DNA of 42,747 bases from Bacteroidota bacterium. GTDB taxonomy: Bacteria > Bacteroidota > Bacteroidia > Flavobacteriales_F > PHOS-HE28. Below, piece after piece: positions 33,443 to 40,040 of the stretch (position 1 is its first letter; every line of letters begins with the position of its first letter). The position numbers and the translations under genes were made by a program. The stretch is from positions 1 to 42,747 of the forward strand of contig JAFDZY010000028.1 of the NCBI GenBank assembly GCA_018266685.1, given 5' to 3'. A model generated the notes under the pieces. The model was not told where the DNA came from, searched no databases, and saw only the letters and a list, made by a program, of their open reading frames with translations.

Positions 33443-34312
33443 ATGAAAACACGGATACTTTTTTCATGCTTGGCGGCAGGTACGCTGGCCGCAACCGCCA
33501 CCGCACAGATCCCCAACGGGGGATTTGAGAACTGGACCACACCCCCCGGGGCAAGCTACCAGGACCCTACGGGTTGGGTCACGTTCAATGGACTGACCAC
33601 CTTGGAAGGTGGACAGCCTTCCTGCGCCCAAGGGTCTCCGGGCGCAGTGGGGAGCTATTATGCCACGGTAACCACCCAGGGATCGGCATTCGGCGTGATC
33701 CAAGGCATTATTGGCGTGGGGGACAATTCAACGGGCAACACCGGGTTTGCCTATGCCAGCCGTCCACAAGCTTTTACAGGCCAATGGCAGTATGACATCG
33801 AACCCGGAGACGGGGGCATGGTTGCGGTACTCTTGACAAAGTGGAACGCAAGTGATGACTCCTCCCATACCGTTGGTGCTGCCGTGGCACAGGTTACCGG
33901 TGCCTTGGGTGGTGGCTGGCATCCGCTCAACGTGGCGTTTGTCTACCAAACGAATGAAAACCCCGACACGGCCTATGTGGTTGTGGCCTCAAGCTTGAAT
34001 TCACCCGTGGCGGGCAGCTTCATCAAGGTGGATGATCTCGGGTTTGGCAACGCAACCTCGGGAATCGCTGAGCAGGATGCTGCGGTGCTTCGCCTTTATC
34101 CTTCACCGGCAAGCACCCGCCTGAATGTTTCCGCCGGCGCACCCATGAACGGGCTTGACATCATGGACATGACGGGCCGCACGGTGATGCACCAGGGTGT
34201 TGGCGCTGCGGATGCCGTGCTGAACGTCGCCGATCTGGACCACGGCCGGTACTTGGTGCGCGTGCTGATGAAGAACGGAAAGGAATATGTCCGTTCCTTC
34301 GTGAAGGAATAG
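33443..34312 (+). CDS. secreted T9SS cargo protein, possible carbohydrate-binding fold
   Basis: The product is 289 residues. It has a signal peptide (about 1-21, ending ATATAQ), then a beta-rich module opening with IPNGGFENWTTPPGASYQDP, which resembles the start of PCMD/carbohydrate-binding jelly-roll domains of Bacteroidota surface proteins, and a type A T9SS sorting domain (about 215-289; LRLYPSPASTRLNVS, MDMTGRTVM, GRYLVRVLMKNGKEYVRSFVKE). The ligand is unknown. The ATG at 33443 begins the signal peptide. A strong terminator follows 25 bases after the stop. Confidence 0.85.
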   Translation: MKTRILFSCLAAGTLAATATAQIPNGGFENWTTPPGASYQDPTGWVTFNGLTTLEGGQPSCAQGSPGAVGSYYATVTTQGSAFGVIQGIIGVGDNSTGNTGFAYASRPQAFTGQWQYDIEPGDGGMVAVLLTKWNASDDSSHTVGAAVAQVTGALGGGWHPLNVAFVYQTNENPDTAYVVVASSLNSPVAGSFIKVDDLGFGNATSGIAEQDAAVLRLYPSPASTRLNVSAGAPMNGLDIMDMTGRTVMHQGVGAADAVLNVADLDHGRYLVRVLMKNGKEYVRSFVKE

Positions 34313-34337
34313 CAGTTGCAGCACAAGCTGCTGCCGG

Positions 34338-34368
34338 GGGCCGTCCTGATCAGGGCGGCCCTTTTTTT
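34338..34368 (+). terminator. rho-independent terminator after the T9SS protein
   Basis: A 24-base near-perfect stem (34338-34361; GGGCCG ... CGGCCC with a central CCTGATCAGG palindrome) is followed directly by seven T. It is oriented for the plus strand. Confidence 0.93.
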
Positions 34369-34373
34369 CGTGC

Positions 34374-35297
34374 TCAGGCAAACATGCGCGCCGCAGCTCC
34401 TTCCTTGAGCGAATACCTGCTCCAATAGATCTGTTCAAAGCCGTGAAGAAGCACCCGCTCAATGAGCACCAATGCCGGAATGATGGTGTCTATGCGGTGT
34501 GGTGGAAGCCCGGGCAAAGCAGTGCGCCGGGCATGGTCCATCGGCAATATCCGGTCCTTGAGCATCTCAAATTCCGTGGTACTGAATACCAAGGTTGTTT
34601 CGCCATCGCCGAGCGGGGCACCGCGCTCCAGCGCCACCATGGCGGCAATGGTATCAAAGGAGCCTGCGGATCCCACCAAAGTTGAGGGCCAATGGCGTTC
34701 AATCACCGGCCAAAGCAGTTCCAGTTGTGCATCAATGTGTGTGGCCATGCGCAACTGCGTGGCCATGTCCATGGGGTCGATGGCCGGAAAGCGCTCCACC
34801 AAGCGCGTGGTGCCCAGTTCAAAGCTATGCTTCCACATCAGCGCCTTGTCCGTGGCGAGAATGAACTCGGTGCTGCCGCCGCCGATGTCCATTACCAGCA
34901 TCGGCTTGTTGCCGAATGGCACCGCTTGGCGCACACCGTCCAGGATCAGGCCCGCCTCCTCCTTCCCGGGAATGACCTGCACATCCAAACCCAGGGCATC
35001 TTTCACGCGTTCCGTGAATGCACCGGCATTGCGGGCATTGCGCGAGGCGGATGTGCCGAATGCGCCCACGCGTTCAGCACCCATTTCCTTGGCCTTTCCC
35101 ACCAACATTTGCAGCACATCCAGGCCGCGCGCCATGGCCTCGCTGGTAAGCATGCCGCGCTCCACGCCATCGCGCCCCAGGAATACGCCGACTTCCTCCG
35201 CGTACAGCATGTGAAGGCCCGTGGATCCCCCGATCGGCCGTTCGGCCACCAACAGCTTAAATGTGTTTGTGCCAAGGTCGATGACGGCGATGCGCAT
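34374..35297 (-). CDS. Ppx/GppA-family exopolyphosphatase/pppGpp phosphatase
   Basis: The product is 307 residues, the single-module Ppx/GppA form common in Bacteroidota. ASKHA-fold motifs are visible in order: IDLGTNTFKLLV (phosphate 1), AFGTSASRNARNA, IPGKEEAGLI, VMDIGGGSTEF (phosphate 2), FELGTTRLVERF and LVGSAGSFDTIA (adenosine-type motif). Family members remove phosphate from polyphosphate or pppGpp; which one applies here cannot be decided. A TACCTTCG box lies three bases before the ATG. It follows the ABC exporter genes on the same strand but has its own promoter. Confidence 0.92.
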   Translation of the reverse strand: MRIAVIDLGTNTFKLLVAERPIGGSTGLHMLYAEEVGVFLGRDGVERGMLTSEAMARGLDVLQMLVGKAKEMGAERVGAFGTSASRNARNAGAFTERVKDALGLDVQVIPGKEEAGLILDGVRQAVPFGNKPMLVMDIGGGSTEFILATDKALMWKHSFELGTTRLVERFPAIDPMDMATQLRMATHIDAQLELLWPVIERHWPSTLVGSAGSFDTIAAMVALERGAPLGDGETTLVFSTTEFEMLKDRILPMDHARRTALPGLPPHRIDTIIPALVLIERVLLHGFEQIYWSRYSLKEGAAARMFA

Positions 35298-35300
35298 GCA

Positions 35301-35308
35301 CGAAGGTA
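35301..35308 (-). promoter_or_regulatory. -7 box TACCTTCG of the Ppx/GppA gene
   Basis: The TTCG variant of TAnnTTTG, three bases before the start codon; the shortest spacing of this kind in the window. Confidence 0.6.
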
Positions 35309-35368
35309 CCTCGCCGTTGGGCTGGCCGGGGGAACTGCGTGCTACCCCCTTGGGGCCAACCCCGGCCT

Positions 35369-36706
35369 TTACCCTTTATAGAACAGCCACTTGCCCAATT
35401 CCTTCCACGTCACCTTTTTGCCGTACATAAGGATGCCTGTGCGGTAGATCCGCCCCGCAAACCAGGTGGCAAAAATGAACGTGGCGATGAGCAGGCCCAT
35501 GCTCAGGAAAAGCTCGCCCAAGTGGTCAAAGGCGTTGCCGGTGGCAATGCGCACCATCATCACCACAGGTGCCGTGAAGGGGATGATGGAGAACCAGAAC
35601 ACCGCGGGGCCGTCCGGGTTGTACACTGCGGTTTGGGCAATGAACAGGCCCAGCATCAGCGGTATGGTGATCGGAAGCATGAACTGCTGGGTGTCCGTTT
35701 CGGCGTCCACTGCGGAACCCACGGCAGCAAAAAGCGAACTGTACAGCAGGTACCCGCAGAGGAAGTAGAACAGGAACAGCCCAAGGATGGCCGCGATGGG
35801 AAGTTCATGCAGGATGTCCATCATCACGCCCAATTCCTCGTTGGGGTTTTCCTGGTCCCCCGAAGTGCCGGACTGATCCAGTTGGGCCTTGAGCTGGGTG
35901 GTTACTTGCGGGCCGGCTTCCTGTAAAGCGGAGGCGCTGATCTTGTCCTTCGCGAAGGAGAGGCCTACGGCACCCAGCACCACCGACAAGGCGATCCAAA
36001 GCAGGAATTGCGTGAGGCCCACCATGGCGATGCCCACGATCTTGCCCATCATCAGCTGAAAGGGTTTCACGGAACTGACCAACACCTCCACCACGCGGTT
36101 CTGCTTTTCCTCCATCACGCCGCGCATTACTTGCACGCCATACAGGAAAATGAAGATGAAGATGAGGTAGCCGAAGGCAAAGCCGATGCCGGCCTTGGCT
36201 TGGTCGTAGCTTCGCTTGCCCGCCTTGTCAATGTCAAAAAGCTGCACCTTCAGCGCGGTCTTGATCCGCTGGTAGGTTGCGGGGTCCACGTTGTTCACGC
36301 GCAGCTTTTCCGCCTCGATCACTTTTTCGATCTCGCGCGAGATGTAGTTCTGCACCGTGATACTGGGCAGGTCCTTGTAAAAGATCTGGATCGTGTTGTT
36401 CTCCAGGATCAACGGGTTTACCTCCACCATCGTGGTGTACGGGCTGGCCTTGAACACGGAATCGGAGATGTCCGCAGGCTCGTAATAGAATTTGATGTCG
36501 TCCGAAGGGTGCAGTTTGTTGGTGAGCAGGTGTGCCTTGTCGATCACCACCACGTTCTGGATGCCGCTCTCCTGCATGCCGAGGAAGACCACCAGGGTGA
36601 TGCCGCCGATCAGCAGCAGCGGGCCGAGGATGGTCATGATGAGGAAGCTGGGCTTGCGCACCCGTGTGATGAACTCCCGCCAGATGATGAGTTTGATCTT
36701 GCCCAT
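35369..36706 (-). CDS. ABC-2-type transporter permease (NatB-like)
   Basis: The product is 445 residues. It has an N-terminal transmembrane helix (about 22-44) after the typical REFITRVRKPSFLIMTILGP opening, a periplasmic domain (about 45-175), and five or more further helices (FAFGYLIFIFIFLYGVQVM, GIAMVGLTQFLLWIALSVVL, AILGLFLFYFLCGYLLYSSL and others). The segment MRGVMEEKQNRVVEVLVSSV is the coupling-helix region of NatB/ABC-2 permeases. With the ATPase gene 36 bases upstream it forms an exporter of Na+, drugs or lipids; the substrate is not evident. Confidence 0.92.
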   Translation of the reverse strand: MGKIKLIIWREFITRVRKPSFLIMTILGPLLLIGGITLVVFLGMQESGIQNVVVIDKAHLLTNKLHPSDDIKFYYEPADISDSVFKASPYTTMVEVNPLILENNTIQIFYKDLPSITVQNYISREIEKVIEAEKLRVNNVDPATYQRIKTALKVQLFDIDKAGKRSYDQAKAGIGFAFGYLIFIFIFLYGVQVMRGVMEEKQNRVVEVLVSSVKPFQLMMGKIVGIAMVGLTQFLLWIALSVVLGAVGLSFAKDKISASALQEAGPQVTTQLKAQLDQSGTSGDQENPNEELGVMMDILHELPIAAILGLFLFYFLCGYLLYSSLFAAVGSAVDAETDTQQFMLPITIPLMLGLFIAQTAVYNPDGPAVFWFSIIPFTAPVVMMVRIATGNAFDHLGELFLSMGLLIATFIFATWFAGRIYRTGILMYGKKVTWKELGKWLFYKG

Positions 36707-36742
36707 GGGATATTTGTGTTCAGGCTTTACGTAGCGGTTGTA

Positions 36743-37684
36743 TCACTCGGTGAACCCGGCTGGCACGGTTTCGGGCGCACTGTCGCTCACGGCGCGGATG
36801 AAAATGTCGTGCATGCCGGGCACCTCCTCGCGCACGCCGAGGATCTGCACGGAGGGTAGGGTGGCCGCCAGCACCTGGTTCAGCGTGGACCCGTGCAACA
36901 GTTTCACCCGGGCGCTGCAGGTTCCGTCTTCCTCCTTGTGGTCCAGGAGTTCACCGTAATAGGCCAGGCTATCGGCAAAAGCCACGTGCGAGCCTTTGAA
37001 TTCCACTGCGTAGGTGGAGTCGCTGAAGCGCTTGCGCACCTCCTTTACGCTGCCGTCCAGCACCACGTGGCTGTGGTCGATCAGCGCGATGTGCTCGCAC
37101 AGTTCCTCCACGCTGCCCATGTTGTGGGTGCTCAGCATCACGGTAACGCCCTCGTCCCGCAGGCGCAAGATCTCCGTGCGGATCAGGTCCGCATTGATGG
37201 GGTCAAAACCGCTGAACGGCTCATCCAGGATCAGCAGCTTGGGGCCGTGCAGCACAGTGGTTACGAACTGCACCTTTTGTGCCATGCCCTTGCTCAGTTC
37301 TTCCACCTTTTTGCCCCACCAGCTGCCCATTTCCCAGCGCTCAAACCAATCCTTGAGCCGTTTGGTCGCTTCTCGCTTATCCATGCCCTTGAGCCGCGCC
37401 AAGTACAAGGCTTGCTCGCCCACTTTCATCTTCTTGTACAAGCCCCGTTCCTCCGGCAAGTAGCCCATCTGCACCACGTCATCATCGGTCATGGGCTTGC
37501 CGTTCAACATTATCCGGCCGCTGTCCGGCGCCGTAATACGCGTGATGATCCGGATCAATGTGGTTTTGCCCGCACCGTTTGGGCCGAGCAGGCCGAAAAC
37601 CTTTCCTGCAGGAACGGTTAGGCTTACGCCGTCCAGCGCCAGATGGTCCCCGAATCGTTTGACGATATTTTCAACCGCGAGCAT
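36743..37684 (-). CDS. ABC transporter ATP-binding protein (NatA-like)
   Basis: The product is 313 residues: a nucleotide-binding domain (1-220) with Walker A LLGPNGAGKTTL, Q-loop region MGYLPEERGLYKKM, signature LSKGMAQKVQ, Walker B LLILDEPFSGFDP and H-loop STHNM, plus a C-terminal extension (about 230-313) as in NatA/DrrA exporters. The signature Met-Ala in place of Gly-Gln-Gln is usual for this branch in Bacteroidota. A TACTTTCG box 30 bases upstream of the ATG probably starts the two-gene operon with the permease. Confidence 0.95.
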   Translation of the reverse strand: MLAVENIVKRFGDHLALDGVSLTVPAGKVFGLLGPNGAGKTTLIRIITRITAPDSGRIMLNGKPMTDDDVVQMGYLPEERGLYKKMKVGEQALYLARLKGMDKREATKRLKDWFERWEMGSWWGKKVEELSKGMAQKVQFVTTVLHGPKLLILDEPFSGFDPINADLIRTEILRLRDEGVTVMLSTHNMGSVEELCEHIALIDHSHVVLDGSVKEVRKRFSDSTYAVEFKGSHVAFADSLAYYGELLDHKEEDGTCSARVKLLHGSTLNQVLAATLPSVQILGVREEVPGMHDIFIRAVSDSAPETVPAGFTE

Positions 37685-37714
37685 GCTTCGGTAATTTCAA
37701 GTGGTTGGCCGGGC

Positions 37715-37722
37715 CGAAAGTA
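37715..37722 (-). promoter_or_regulatory. -7 box TACTTTCG of the ABC exporter operon
   Basis: The TTCG variant of TAnnTTTG, 30 bases before the ATPase ATG, so this message has a short leader. Confidence 0.5.
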
Positions 37723-37799
37723 ATGGCCTTCAACCGTGGGATAAGGCCGCCCGTCCGGCCCATTGTCCGTTCGGCCACCGGCAGTGCTTCCTGTTCTGT

Positions 37800-38780
37800 T
37801 CAGGCGTAGATCTCACGCCGCCCCACCATGCGCTGTTGCGCGGCATCCCAAACTTTTAGCCGCAGGCATTTGAGCACATCCCAGGGCAAAAGACTGGTCT
37901 TCTTGGCCAATTGCAGTTCCGGAATGGCCTTGTACACCTCGGGCAGGCGGTAAAATGGGATCCGCGGGTTCAGGTGATGGATGTGGTGGTAACCAATGTT
38001 GGCCAGGAACCAGCGCATCACCGGGCTCATGCGCATGTGGCTGCTGCTGCTGAGGGCCGCATCATGGTAAGTCCAACCGTCCTTGTCGGCAAATTGCACT
38101 CCGGGGAAATTGTGCTGCGCATAGAAAAGGTAGGATCCCAGCCCCAGACTGATGAAGAACGGGATGAAAAAGCCCAGCAACAGGCCCGGCCAGCCCGCCA
38201 ACAGGAAGATGCCGGTACCGATGGCCGCATGAAATACCAAGGCCACAATGCTGTCCCAATGCTTGCCCGTGTTGCTGATGAACGAGCGGATGCACATGCC
38301 GTAGATGAACATGAAAATGTAGCCCAGTCCAATGGTTACCGGATGGCGGACGAAGAGGTAGACCGTGCGTTCACCCCATGGGGAGGAAAGGAATTTTTCC
38401 TTGGTGACCACCGGGAACGAGCCGATGCTGCTGGTGTACAACTTGCAGTTGTGCGCGTGGTGATAGTTGTGGCTGCGCTCCCAAATGCTAACGGGCGCCA
38501 GCATGTACCAGCCGAACACGGTGAAGATGCCTTTTGCCGCCTTGGAGTCCTGCAGGATGCTTTGGTGCAGGAAATCGTGGTAGATCACGAACATGCGCCC
38601 CAGGGTAAGGGCCACTAGCAGGGTGCAAACTAGCTTAGCCCAGAACGGTGTGGGCAGGAATACCCCGGTATATCCGGCCGCCAGCACCACCAAGGTGATG
38701 ATGAGATGCCACCAGCTGCGGCCGCGGTATTCCTTGGCGTAGGCCCTGGTGGCCAAAATGAGGTCTCTTCCTTGAAGCAT
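37800..38780 (-). CDS. membrane fatty-acid desaturase
   Basis: The product is 326 residues. Four or more hydrophobic segments are interspersed with the three histidine boxes of the di-iron desaturase superfamily: HDFLH (68-72), HNYHH (104-108) and HHIHH (265-269). It probably introduces a double bond in acyl chains or hydroxylates a lipid, using electrons from a ferredoxin or cytochrome partner not encoded nearby. The ATG at 38780 is preferred; the frame is open 25 codons upstream into the preceding gene. It follows the lipid acyltransferase gene by 14 bases. Its perfect -7 box begins with that gene's stop codon. Confidence 0.9.
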   Translation of the reverse strand: MLQGRDLILATRAYAKEYRGRSWWHLIITLVVLAAGYTGVFLPTPFWAKLVCTLLVALTLGRMFVIYHDFLHQSILQDSKAAKGIFTVFGWYMLAPVSIWERSHNYHHAHNCKLYTSSIGSFPVVTKEKFLSSPWGERTVYLFVRHPVTIGLGYIFMFIYGMCIRSFISNTGKHWDSIVALVFHAAIGTGIFLLAGWPGLLLGFFIPFFISLGLGSYLFYAQHNFPGVQFADKDGWTYHDAALSSSSHMRMSPVMRWFLANIGYHHIHHLNPRIPFYRLPEVYKAIPELQLAKKTSLLPWDVLKCLRLKVWDAAQQRMVGRREIYA

Positions 38781-38789
38781 TGTGGGGTG

Positions 38790-38797
38790 CAAAGTTA
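38790..38797 (-). promoter_or_regulatory. -7 box TAACTTTG of the desaturase gene, overlapping a stop codon
   Basis: This is an exact TAnnTTTG match, nine bases before the ATG. Its first three bases (38797-38795) are the TAA stop of the acyltransferase gene. Confidence 0.6.
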
Positions 38798-39685
38798 TGT
38801 TCCATAAGGCCGGATATCGCCGGGGGGGCGATGCTTCCAACGGCGGTGGGTCCATAGCCAGATGGCCGGCCTTCGGTGGATGTCCTCCTCCAGGCGCTTG
38901 GTGTGGCGCTCACTGATCTCCCCCTCCGCTGTTTGTGCGGGCCTGGGTTCAAGCAGTTCAAACCGCATGGTGTAGCGCCCCCGCCGGGGCCTGTCAATGC
39001 CCAGGTAGATCACGGGTCGGTCCAGTTTGCGGGCAATGGACTCAGTGCCCCAAAACACCGGCGTGGCCTGGTTGAGGAAAGTGGTCCAATAGGCATGCCC
39101 GGGTGATGGGGTTTGATCAGCTATGAATGCAGTTGCGGTCAGTTCATTGCGGTCGCGCAACATGCATCGAACGGTGTCCTTCATGGGGTACAACCCATTG
39201 CCCAGCCGCGTGCGCATGTGAACGATCAACTGCTCAAAGTACCGGTTCTCCAAGGGGTGATAGATCACGTTGAGCTTGTGGAAGGGAAGTTGGCTGAAGC
39301 GTGCACCGCCAAGTTCCCAATTCCCCCAGTGGCCCATTACCAGGATCACGCTGGTCCCGGCATCATGGTATTGCTTCAGGATGGCTGTGCCCTCAATTGA
39401 AATGCGACGTTCCACCTCTTGCGGGGATATGGTGAGTGTTTTGATCGTTTCTAGCACCAGGTCGCAGAACCAATGGCGGAACTCGAGCTCAATTGCCCGC
39501 AGCTCCGCTGGATTCTTATCCGGAAAGCTGTTGCGCAGGTTTTGGCGAACTACCAACAAGCGGTACCGGGCAACGCCAAAGAGCAGGAATTCCATCAGAT
39601 CGCTCAGTGCGTAGAGTGCACGGAAGGGCATGATGGAAACGGCGTAAATGAACGGCAAGGCCAAATAGTAACCGATGGCTCCCAT
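38795..39685 (-). CDS. lipid A-type lauroyl/LpxL-family acyltransferase
   Basis: The product is 296 residues. It has an N-terminal hydrophobic anchor (about 4-20) and the acyltransferase motif H-x4-E in MGHWGNWELGG (H119, E124), followed by NVIYHPLENRYFEQL and ADQTPSPGHAYW, typical of the HtrB/LpxL/LpxM family that adds secondary acyl chains to lipid A or related lipids at the inner membrane. Its substrate in Bacteroidota may also be a non-lipid-A lipid. The frame is open 33 codons further upstream, but the ATG at 39685 starts the membrane anchor and has a TTTCTTTG box eight bases before it. Confidence 0.9.
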   Translation of the reverse strand: MGAIGYYLALPFIYAVSIMPFRALYALSDLMEFLLFGVARYRLLVVRQNLRNSFPDKNPAELRAIELEFRHWFCDLVLETIKTLTISPQEVERRISIEGTAILKQYHDAGTSVILVMGHWGNWELGGARFSQLPFHKLNVIYHPLENRYFEQLIVHMRTRLGNGLYPMKDTVRCMLRDRNELTATAFIADQTPSPGHAYWTTFLNQATPVFWGTESIARKLDRPVIYLGIDRPRRGRYTMRFELLEPRPAQTAEGEISERHTKRLEEDIHRRPAIWLWTHRRWKHRPPGDIRPYGT

Positions 39686-39693
39686 GGAAACCC

Positions 39694-39701
39694 CAAAGAA
39701 A
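39694..39701 (-). promoter_or_regulatory. -7-like box TTTCTTTG of the acyltransferase gene
   Basis: One mismatch from TAnnTTTG, eight bases before the ATG. Confidence 0.42.
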
Positions 39702-39732
39702 GTGCAGTACGGGCCAATGCAGCCATCAGCTA

Positions 39733-39762
39733 AAGCGAAAGACCCCTTCGTTGCCGAAGGGG
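39733..39762 (-). terminator. hairpin upstream of the acyltransferase gene
   Basis: The eight-base perfect stem CCCCTTCG / CGAAGGGG has a four-base loop. On the minus strand it is followed by TCTTTCGCTTT. It may be a terminator or attenuator; the T-run is interrupted. Confidence 0.5.
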
Positions 39763-39984
39763 CCTTCGCAGGTAGCGCGCCCATTGCCTAATGCCGCACT
39801 CCCACTAAGTGGTGGCTTTGCCGACTTCCTTTTGATGTTGGACGGGTGCTCCTTCCCAGCCAACGGACGCGGTTCAGCCAATCCACGATGCGAAGCAATT
39901 CGGCAGGAAGGGTTGCCGCAATACCCATAAATGGGGATTTTTCGGGCGGGTGCTCCTACCGGGTCTTGGTGCATGAACGTCATT

Positions 39985-40017
39985 GAAAGAACAAGCCCCC
40001 CGTTTCCGGAGGGCTTG
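39985..40017 (-). terminator. terminator of the large repeat protein gene
   Basis: The stem CAAGCCC...GGGCTTG (39992-39998 with 40011-40017) has one mismatch, then CCG/CGG and a four-base loop. On the minus strand TTCTTT follows. It begins 23 bases after the stop at 40041. Confidence 0.7.
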
Positions 40018-40040
40018 CACTCTGGCCTGTTGACCCGTAG

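Larger units (their letters stand above)
39686..40040. other. intergenic region with two hairpins
   Basis: Hairpins lie at 39743-39762 and 39992-40017. The stretch between them has no credible gene; an 85-codon open frame there has no family features and runs through a hairpin. Confidence 0.55.

Noticed and set aside
31900..33540. Minus-strand open frame opposite the amino-acid permease
   Set aside because: Antisense composition rich in His, Gly and Gln, no motif; the permease helices are clear.
39726..39983. 85-codon minus-strand frame between the repeat protein and the acyltransferase
   Set aside because: No signal peptide, domain or promoter; it runs through a hairpin and has mixed composition.
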